Below, piece by piece: positions 55,901-64,000 of a DNA stretch of 64,000 bases. Source of the stretch: Escallonia rubra (Eukaryota > Streptophyta > Magnoliopsida > Escalloniales > Escalloniaceae); contig JAVXUO010001376.1 of assembly GCA_033065855.1 (NCBI GenBank), positions 868,001 to 932,000 on the forward strand. The letters run 5' to 3'. The notes below the pieces were generated by a model that worked only from the letters and a program-made list of their open reading frames with translations, had not been told where the DNA came from and made no database searches. How positions within the stretch are numbered: position 1 is the stretch's first letter; every line of letters starts with the position of its first letter. The translations under genes and the position numbers were made by a program.

Positions 55901-58900
55901 CAAGTTTTTGATTCAAGAAATGAATTGATTCGACAATTGATCTGACAATCACCCTCAGTTTAGCATTTGGCATGATGATATCTTGCCAGGCCATGTTTTT
56001 GGATTCTTCTTTTACCTGAGTTGCTTGACTGTAGTTAATATTTTTCATTTGCCATCATAAATGGGTAAACTTGAAACGTGTTTTGCAACAATATTAAAGA
56101 AAAGCCTAGGAGATCAATCAAGTTATTAAAAAGTCAGAAAAACATGTTCCTGACAAGGTTTTTTCTGCTCGATCTAGCTGACTAAGTCTTGGTTTGGCTG
56201 GTGGCATACATGAAAGCTACTCATTCTAGGACTTCTGCGAAACCCTGCTTCTCTATCTCTCTACCATCAAGTTTCATTCCTGACAATGAGAAATCTGCCA
56301 ACTTTCTGAAGTCTTTTGATCTAGGGTTCATGGTGAATGGGCGAATTATGGCACATGAGTCTTTGAATCCATTTTATACAACAATTCCTCCTCGCATTGC
56401 AATAAAAAATTTAGTGGTAGTCATAGTTAAGAAGCGTTTTAGATGGTAGGACACTTTAAAGCACTTCATTTTCTATTTAATATTTCTTGTTCTTAGTCTG
56501 GAAAATTGGAAGTATTTCCTCGAAAGTTAGAACGCAAACAACTAATCGGAAATAAAACCTTATCAGAGAAAGGGCATTTGTGGGGATTAATTAAGTTAAT
56601 GTTGTGGAGCTAGTGATAAGATTTCATGATCAATTATATGATGGTGTAGTCCTGAAGGCACAAGATGATTATTTTTCTCAGTTAAAAACGTCTTTGGCTT
56701 TGTTGAACTCAGAGTTTATCCTTACCTTCTTTCAGCTTTGACTAGAAACAACTGACGAACTTCTTTTGTGGGTATGTGCAAAGATTACTAGACACCCAAC
56801 AATAATGAATCGACATCACAAGCGATACTTAAAAGCAACCTTCTTCATGTTCAAGTAGCAGGAGTATCTCGAAATGACTGACTGAACCACCTTTAGGCCT
56901 TTCTGGCTTTCTCTAGTAGCAACGTAGCATGAATGATAATGATGACGATGACGACGACCATAATCTTAACTTTGTTTCTCATGGTTATAATGCTCACATC
57001 TCTTGTAGCCATGTGTGTGGACTGTTCATTACTTTTACATTTTGACAAAAAGTTTCTGCTACCATATATACTATATTGTCCTTGATGCTAGATTTATTAA
57101 TTTATCTCTTGAAATTTCTATCGCCAGTTGATTGCTGTTCGTGTGATTCCTTGGGCAAAGGCAAATCTCAATTACACTGCGCAGGCACTGATCATATCTG
57201 CTGGTACAGTTAGCATTATCATTTTGTTTAACAGTCATCAGTTACTGATTTGTTAGTTCATGTTTGAGACCTACAATTTGGTCTAACCACTTGCCAATTG
57301 TTGGACAGTACAAAGATTGCTGGAAGCACTCTTGTTTATTGTTGTTTAAGGTGAAGAGGTCACATTAGGTGTGGAGAAGTAAGTTTATTCCCGTTGGTTG
57401 GAGAACCTGGTTAAGGTAGTTAGAGTGATCTACCTGTCCTTCTATCGCGGTAGATGTGGCATTCGTTTCTTATAGAGGATTTAGTTGTACGATACTGGGA
57501 ATGCCCCATTACCTATTGAAACATGAACCTGGGTTGTGCTTTCTTGGTAAGAAATGGAGTACAAGGGAGTTGTTCCGTGATGTTGCTTAGAGCATTAGCA
57601 ATATTTAGCATAGGTGTTATGTGTTCAAGGTTAGAAGCTAGAGACATTCGAAAGTTTGGATTTCAATCCATGGACTATGCTGGAGCATTCGACATTGAAT
57701 GATCTAAGGAGTTGAATGCTCACCTGCACAAGAATAGTTCCAAAATTACTGGCCCACATTTATTGATATCCTGTGATTCCTGTCGTGGGCCTGTAAGTCT
57801 TCTTTTTCACTTTCAAGAAGGCATAGAGGCCTGCCTTTTTCTTGTTTTCACGTTCTCCACTTTTAACTAGAGTCCAAAGGTGAAAGATGACACAAGGTCT
57901 AAAGCTTTGCATTTTGGTTAAAAAGAGTGACAATTAGATAATGGTGATTTGGAGTTCAGAATTTTTTGGAGACAATATCGTAATGGATCTGTCCATTTGC
58001 ACGTTTCGCGTTCAAGAGTCTTTGTTTCCCCTTGACCATCAGTTGCTTGCTACCTATCGTTTCTGATTAGATTTTTTAAGGTTTATATTTTTGCAAGTGT
58101 CTAGAGCTTCTGCAGTTGCTTTGATCTAGTAGTGGGTGAACTGTCAACTTTGTATAATTTTCCACTTGTTAACAAGTTTGCCCAAGTTATCTTAACTTTT
58201 GACGGACACTTGGCCTTAAACAAGAGCTAAATAGAAATAAGAGTTTGACCAATATTTTACTTGAGCGATACAGATTGTTTACTGAACATTTGAACCTTGT
58301 ACTATTTTCCAACTGACCATCAAAACTCTACCGTTGGCTGTAACTGGCCCTTAAAACCAAACAGCAGCTCACACCCAATCCCAGTGGGTAAAAGGTGAGT
58401 TGAAAAGATGGACCAAGTTCAAGTTTTTAGTTAATACACTGTAGTACTTAAAATGATATATAGGTGAAAACACTCTGGTTTGGAGGAAAAACAATTCAGT
58501 TTCGATCGAATATGAAGCTACTAACCTTCAGGATTTTCGCACTTGTATTGCAGTCTATATCTGTCTCCTTCATCACTCTTTCAGAACTTTAAATATTGAT
58601 ATGAAATTTCTGTGCATCATTATTGCCAAAGCTGTTAGCTGTTTGCTTCTGTCTACTGTTCTTACTTTCATTGAGCAACATGGTGGTACCTTATATTGCA
58701 CCAATTTCCATTTACGTAGCCTGCCCTTACTTTGAATGTGATAGCTACTTATGACATCTAAACGGTATCTGGCAATCCATGCAAACCCAGTTGTGTATCT
58801 TCTCAGTTTGGAACCATAAACGACTGCAAACTAAAGAAATAGAATTTAGTTCTGTGATATCCGAATTTTCCAACACTCCAGTGCCAAAACTAACATGTTG

Positions 58901-59006
58901 CTTTGTTAATTGATGAAAAGGTTCTATTGCTGCCTACTTCATAACGGCTGACAAAACAATCTTGGAATGCGCAAGGAAAAATGCCCAGTACAGGAAATCA
59001 GCTTAA
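52911..59006 (+). CDS. ENOD93: ENOD93-like (early nodulin 93) small membrane protein, four exons, 112 aa
   Basis: Exons are 52911-53025, 54528-54589, 57128-57203 and 58921-59006 (TAA). Junctions restore one frame: CTCAAG|GTTTC to TTGCAG|AAGGTG (Glu codon split), CCTACG|GTATGT to CGCCAG|TTGATT, and TGCTG|GTACAG to GAAAAG|GTTCT (Gly codon split). The 112-residue product has the family layout: a basic N-terminus (MGIPSNMRDAWENQRRKS, then IASPAEDQR), then RRCTQEGVRAGVKAA, a first hydrophobic segment through CVATAVPTLIAVRV, PWAKANLNYTAQALIIS, a second hydrophobic segment through GSIAAYFI, and the invariant TADKTILECARKNA. The family (early nodulin 93) is not nodule-specific. Reports place members in mitochondria, affecting respiration, but nothing in this sequence proves location. 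The first donor is GTTTCA, weaker than usual. Introns are 1.5, 2.5 and 1.7 kb. Confidence 0.92.
55317..55535. repeat. Imperfect tandem duplication (about 120-bp period) in ENOD93 intron 2
   Basis: Two blocks, from about 55317 and about 55437, share GATGTTAGATTG(A/G)CATTA, GGGAA(A/G)GGA and AATAGTA(A/C)ACA, followed by CAGGTAA. Non-coding. Confidence 0.7.
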
Positions 59007-60357
59007 GGCAAAGGATCTGGCACCGTGCAACTTTGACTCCTCTTGCAATGTGTACTACTTAAAGTTCTTTCTTCGATTATGCTGCGTAGAGCTCGTCTTT
59101 TTCCGAGGAATTGTGTGTAATGTATCAAGGCAGACTGTTCAGTTTTCTGGAATTACATCTGCCCTTTCTGAATGTATTGCATAAATCTCTTCATCGAAGT
59201 TGATGGAGGATGAAGTCTGTCAAGACTCACGTTGTACCCTTTCTCTTTTCTGTTTTTTGATTTCGGTTTTTCGTGTTCATGTTTTCTCTATTTTTTGTAA
59301 GAAATATTTGTTTGACATCTGAATATATGACAAAAAGATGCATGTTAACAACAATGGTTCAATCTGAATATATGAACATCAGATGGTTTAACCCTTTTCA
59401 AGCGGCGGCCTCTGCCAGCTATCCACCGGTAAAACACTTGTTGCTCCTCCGTGGCTGTTGCCACCCAAAATAGCCAGGCGTGAAGCGTCGTCAAAATGCA
59501 GATTATTACCATGTCAAAACCTTGGCACTTTTCTTTACTAGTTTCTCTGCAAATCGGGGACCTTCAGGCGACAAACTCGAGGGTTACAGATCTCTTTTTA
59601 TTCATTCGGCTAGCCGCTGCCAAGCAAGACTAACATTTGGCCGGAATATTCTGTCTATACCGTAAGCAGCTGTACAAGTTTTGCTGTGTCATCTGGTCTG
59701 ATCCACGGTATCCACTAATTGGCTAGTTAAATGGCATAAAAGAGGTTAGTTAAACTGTAAGGACTTGGGGCCAAATGTAAACTACTTGTTGTAGTCATGA
59801 TCTAAGAGTTCTGCAATTCAAGATGCAATGGCAAGTGGTGTATAACGACCGAAATCGATAGCCGGAAAACCAGCAACTTTGGCCATGGTTGGCCGCAGTT
59901 TTAAATAGTACGAGAGACAAGATGCATGAAGAAGAGGAAAAAAATATTCGTTACAACGGTTATCACGACACATGAGGGTTGGTGATGGCGGGGAGAGAGA
60001 TTGTCGTCTTAATTGTAGGGTGCGTTTCGCTAATCTCTAGGCTATGCGGCAATGCTACCAAAAATATGTGGCAATGCTGCCAAACATGTGGCATGTGATC
60101 TCAAGTGAAAATGTTCAAGTGGCATGTGTGCCTTTCAATAGAAGAAAATTGAAAGATCCAATTCAATGGCAGTACGAAGAAATAGGCCACCCACATGCCT
60201 CTCTATTTTCTCTCTATGAGTTAGTTATGTACTTATGTTAAGAAACCAAATTAACTAATTTAACTACTCTTAGTTTCTTCACTAAGTTGATACTTCTCCC
60301 CCCCCCCCCCCCAACCAAATCTCCTTCTTCAGAATTTCAGTCTAAAAGAAGTTGAAA
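59007..60357. other. ENOD93 3' region and upstream region of the broken paralogue
   Basis: No domain is recognised in any frame. The first few hundred bases should be ENOD93 3'UTR. A 15-base C run (60298-60312) precedes the paralogue start. Confidence 0.4.
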
Positions 60358-60927
60358 ATGGTGTTTGATGATCGCAAACATGTGAATGCTGCGAATTGCA
60401 CTCAAGGTAATTGAATGTGTGCGCCTTCGTGTGTTTTGTAAGGATCAAAGACAAAAGGAGAAGAAATGTATGGCTACATGGTATACATGGTATATAGAAC
60501 CATACAAAGTCGATTTTGGCAACAAAAAAAAAATTCTTCTGTGAAACTCGCAAAAATATGTTACAATATCGAAATTTAAAAATTAAAAAAAAAATATTGG
60601 TAGTGGCACACGTATTAACCAGAGCTGCACATTTCTTTTCATCATTTTTTTGGAAGAAAGCTGCTTAGTTAGTTATCATCTTCATCTCTGAGTACGTCTC
60701 TGGCAAAATTTGATCTCCTCTTTTGATTAAAATAAAAAGCATGTATTGTGCCCAAATTCTGGGGGGCTTTTATACAATGCGTTAATGTCATTACTGCGAT
60801 TCGCAATGGAAGATTGATTATCATAGAGGTTAATGATGATAAACGGTGTGCTTGAATACTTTTGCAGAAGGAGTTCGTGCAGGCATAAAAGCAGGCAGTT
60901 ACATGTGTTGTTAGTGCCATTCCCACG
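60358..60927 (+). pseudogene. Truncated, frameshifted ENOD93 paralogue (exons 1 and 2 only)
   Basis: A short first exon, 60358-60406 (starting MVFDDRKHVN and ending AANCTQ plus one base), finishes CACTCAAG|GTAATT, the same end as ENOD93 exon 1 but with a consensus donor. Exon 2 would be 60868-60927, after TTTTGCAG. It reads EGVRAGIKAG and then loses frame: relative to 54528-54589 two bases are missing near 60895, producing an early TAG. Past the deletion the other frame resumes TCVVSAIPT, matching TCVATAVPT. No exon 3 or 4 (PWAKANLNY, TADKTILECA) is found downstream. It is a tandem duplicate that has decayed. Confidence 0.82.
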
Positions 60928-61497
60928 GTGTGTCTTCTTTAGTCCCTTTTGTCTCCTCAAACTTAAATTGTTCATTCTAGTTGCAACTTTGATCGGCTCG
61001 GTAGTTAAGGAGGTTTTGCTCACTTTCTTGACTTCTAAGATTCAAAACTTGGGGTCATCATTCCGGAAAAATATATCCGTGATGGACCAGGCCTATGTGG
61101 GGTGCACGCCCTTGAGGTTGCCTGTGAGGAAACGATAGTATCGGTTAAGGCAAAAGCTGACCGGAGGATCTCTCTTATGCTGTCCAAATTTTTTAAAAAA
61201 AATGGAACAAAAAAATTGTTCATCTCTCAAGGAGTTGTCCTCTTGAAAGATAATCTCCATGCGCGTCTTTCTTTTTGTTTTTAGGTTTCTAGGCAATTAA
61301 CACTTACACGTAATTAGTGTAGAATGACGGATAATGGACAATAATTGACATGTTTATGTGTATAGCAAAGTCGAAGTTGAGAGAATGCTACTCAGTTACC
61401 ACTTACTTGGACAATCTCTTAGTTTACCACGTGAACTTTATATTCTAATTTTTTAAAACCATTTTGAGTTCAACACCTTTTTAGTTCTGATTTGAAG

Positions 61498-61539
<42 letters not shown>

Positions 61540-62844
61540 ATCACCTTTTTAATTCTAATTTTGATTCTTGTTCTCTCTCTCTCTCTCTCTCTCTCTGTCT
61601 CCCACCTTTTCAATTTGATTTGAAGTCCTTACTTCCTCTCCCCCTTTTATCTCAACCCCCCCCCCCCCCCCCCCGCGCACCCGCTCTCTCTCTCTCTCTC
61701 TCTCTCAAATGTACACACACACACACACCAAATTATGTCAATACTTCATATATCTCCCTTTTTATCTAACTTTGTGGATATACTTACTTCTTTTCTCTCC
61801 ACTTCAATGTAAAATTTATATACTTCCACTAATTCCATTTGCACATAACCCAAGCTAATTTGATATTTTCAATTCAAAATAAAAGGTCTCATAGTCAAGT
61901 TTTTAAAACTTATCCCTAATTCTCTTAAATGTTTTTGCATTTTTGTTTCTATTTATGATACTTATATCTTTTCAGAATCCGAGTTTACGGTTTGTTTGTA
62001 AGCCAATTACTATATTAGATCTAAATTGTTTACAATTCTATTCTTAAATTTGATAATGAAATTAGCAATTCTCTATTTTCCATTCCCTTCTCTTTTTTCT
62101 TCAAAAAGCACCTTTTTTTTTCCTTATTTGGGATACGAGAGTTTACCCGTTTAATAAACATTAAATTATCACTTTTCATGTTACTTAAATGTAAAAAAGA
62201 AAAAGTCCCATCTTTCTTTAAAGAATTAATATTTGTACATTAGTTTAAGAGTAATATTATAACACTCTTATCAAGTGGTTGAGAATTATTGTTTGTACCC
62301 TCTCATGTATTTTTACTTTTTTTAGTTGATAAAAGCGTGTTTCAAAGGCACTTCTTAACTTTTTAGCGACGACTTAAGGCCAAAAGAGACTCTCCCTAAA
62401 TGGTTTAATAAATTTAGCAATTGTGATATAGTGCTCCAGTGTGTAACGCACGGGGTCAAAACTAGTTTATCAGTAACCTTTTGTCTGGAGTAAGGGCTTA
62501 ACATGAAAAAAAATGATGGTTTCTTCGATGAAATTTTTTTGGCTGCTATTCGAGTTGTAGATTGTGCCAACAACCTTTACTATATCGATAAATGATGGTC
62601 GCTATATACCTCGTGACATTCATTTAGTGCTAGAGCTTACTCCTATTTGCATGGCTTTTGTCATACTTTTAGTGCCACTTAATTCTTTATATAACCCGTG
62701 CGCAACAGAAATTATCCCTTTCCTAGAGGGACAAAAGAAATATCTAACTTACTCCCTTAACACTGCCTCTATCATACTGGTATGCTTGTCAAACTGGTCC
62801 AAAGCACTTTACAATTTCACGTTTAATACTTGTAAATTAACAGG
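60928..62844. other. Repeat-rich intergenic region, no gene recognised
   Basis: It contains CT/CA microsatellites, a poly-C run and AT-rich sequence. A possible Helitron 3' end (GTGTGTAACGCAC hairpin-like sequence, then CTAG) lies near 62440-62465. No domain was recognised in the frames at 60833-61284 or 62564-62962. Confidence 0.4.
61499..61730. repeat. Cluster of (CT)n, (CA)n and poly-C microsatellites
   Basis: (CT)n(CA)n at about 61499-61539, (CT)n at 61571-61600, a 19-base C run at 61656-61674, (CT)n at 61684-61706 and (CA)n at 61713-61729. A TTTGAAGTCC(T) motif precedes two of the blocks, suggesting a larger duplicated unit that has expanded. Confidence 0.9.
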
Positions 62845-63082
62845 TGTTAGTGGAGAACAAACATACTCTATGTATCATGGAACATATATTCTAGCCCATG
62901 ATTCATGGAAAATCAAATATTGTGTCATTATGTACAAAGTCAACTTATGTTTTTTTAGGTAGGTCAAATTATCTAATTTAGGTAGGATCCCTAAACTTAA
63001 CAATCAACATTAATATCTTGTACTATAAATACTACACTTTTCGGTTCAATAAAATTATCCAAGAGAATTCTCAAATTTTTCA
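62845..63082 (+). repeat. Candidate 5' LTR of the Ty1/copia element (238 bp)
   Basis: It starts TGTTAGTGG and ends TTTTTCA, directly before TGGTATGAGA, a degraded initiator-Met primer site (63083-63092). A TATA-like ACTATAAATAC lies at 63021-63031. The right boundary is supported by the primer-site remnant. The left boundary is a guess from TG and the usual short copia LTR length. No second LTR is in the window. Confidence 0.45.
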
Positions 63083-63128
63083 TGGTATGAGAAAAGCTGA
63101 TATCCTTGCTATTATAGTGTTCATAGGT

Positions 63129-63810
63129 ATGGCAGAAGCAAATGCAAACCAGATTAACGAGGGTTCGGTGCCAGTCGTGTCAGCATTTCAAAATGTCACA
63201 ATTGATCTCAAATCTCCATATTGTTTGTCTGCTTCTGATCATCCAGGATTACACATGGTAAAAATTATTTTACGTGGCATAGGATTATGTTAAATGCGCT
63301 CGTTGCAAAGAATAAAGCGGTTTCATGAATGGAAGAATCGAAAAGCCAGATGTAAATTCTCGGGATTTCGAACCATGGGTGCAATGGAATGCAATTATGT
63401 TGTCATGGAGTTGCACATGCGGAAACGCCAATGAAGTATGGGCCGATCTACAAGAACAGTTTACACAAGGATTGGCGCCAAGGGTGTACGAGTTGAAACG
63501 TGCGATCGCACTGTTACAACAAGAAAAGGCTCCCATATCCACTTATTATGGGAGATTGAAGGCTATCTGCAATGAGTTACAAGCACTCAACCCTGTACCT
63601 ACTTGCACTTGCGGAGCTGCAAAGAAAATACAATCCATGCGAGAAGAAGAAAAAGTTTTTGATTTTCTCATGGGACTAGATGAAAGCTTCGGCACAGTAC
63701 GATCACTAGTTTTGAGCATAGACCTTTTGCCAACTTGGACCGGGCCTATGCCATCATGGCCCGAGAAGCAAAAAGTGTGGCTGCAGATCGCTCGCCACTA
63801 TTAGAGTCAA
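63129..63810 (+). pseudogene. Ty1/copia gag relic
   Basis: It starts at MAEANANQINEG (63129) and has the copia gag N-terminal motif PYCLSASDHPGLHMVK. A frameshift and stop follow, and the frame resumes with FMNGRIEKPD (63325). The gag core follows: WNAIMLSWSCTC, EVWADLQEQFTQG, RVYELKRAIALLQQ, STYYGRLKAICNELQAL, and VFDFLMGLDESFGTVRS. A further one-base shift near 63725 moves LDRAYAIMAREAKSV into another frame. These are the blocks of the UBN2/retrotran_gag copia families. Confidence 0.85.
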
Positions 63811-63845
63811 TTGCACTGCTCATCATATTTTTTTAGTGATCATTT

Positions 63846-64000
63846 CTTCCATGGATGGGTCCAAGTCCTTCTCTCAGGCAGTGAAACACCAACATTGGAG
63901 AGATGCCATGGCCAAAGAAATTACCACTTTAGAAGCAAATCAAACCTGGACCCTCATATAGCTACCATTTGGTAAACGTGCTATTGATTCTAAATAGGTC
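63846..64000 (+). pseudogene. Start of Ty1/copia reverse transcriptase, runs off the window
   Basis: The plus-strand frame reads KSFSQAVKHQHWRDAMAKEI, then TLEANQTWTLI-stop-LPFGKRAIDSK-stop, the conserved opening of copia RT. Both stops are near-cognate point changes; the second stands where Trp is expected. Only about 40 bases separate it from the gag relic, so protease and integrase have been deleted. The frame continues past 64000. Confidence 0.85.

Noticed and set aside
1-64000. tRNA, rRNA, CRISPR arrays or bacterial-type operons
   Set aside because: I looked for T-arm (GGTTCRANYCC) matches with acceptor context and for regular spaced repeats. None was convincing, and the window is plant nuclear DNA.

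Overview
The window is plant nuclear DNA, from an angiosperm and probably a eudicot. It holds three intron-containing genes with plant-type proteins, separated by long stretches of degraded transposons. There are no bacterial-style operons. Codon order in the genes is clean, whereas almost every other long reading frame is a transposon relic, a simple repeat or a shadow. I cannot name the species.

Layout. (1) 1-15345 is a profilin gene of 131 aa. Its first intron is about 13.5 kb and contains a 5'-truncated LINE, two partial copies of one roughly 6-kb segment (about 2880-8765 and 9105-15345), two hAT-type MITEs with perfect 8-bp target duplications, and other insertions. The upstream copy of the 6-kb segment has lost profilin exons 2 and 3 but keeps the stop codon and 3'UTR. 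(2) 15345-23620 is a cluster of long-LTR retrotransposon remnants with a minus-strand gag relic, CA-rich tracts and a recurring short hairpin. (3) 24320-35386 is a minus-strand Ty3/gypsy element of Tat type (gag-PR-RT-RNaseH-archaeal RNaseH-INT). A plant-mobile-domain reading frame lies antisense between integrase and the 3' LTR, and 66-bp repeats lie inside both LTRs. (4) 35387-39570 is a plus-strand chromovirus-like LTR of 2.4 kb with an initiator-Met primer site, inserted into the Tat LTR. (5) 39578-42592 is a nested stack of inverted-repeat DNA elements. (6) 45283-46742 is KAE1/OSGEP, the tRNA t6A synthase. (7) 48780-49880 and 50190-52260 are two Mutator-like non-autonomous elements, the second carrying a hAT MITE. 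(8) 52911-59006 is an ENOD93-like gene in four exons, followed by a broken tandem paralogue at 60358-60927. (9) 61.5-64 kb holds microsatellites and a Ty1/copia relic that runs off the window.

The three genes are not functionally linked: actin dynamics (profilin), universal tRNA modification (KAE1) and a small membrane protein (ENOD93-like). The most informative structures are the concealed profilin duplication, the antisense plant-mobile-domain frame in the Tat element, and the nested insertions with readable target-site duplications that give a relative order of events.
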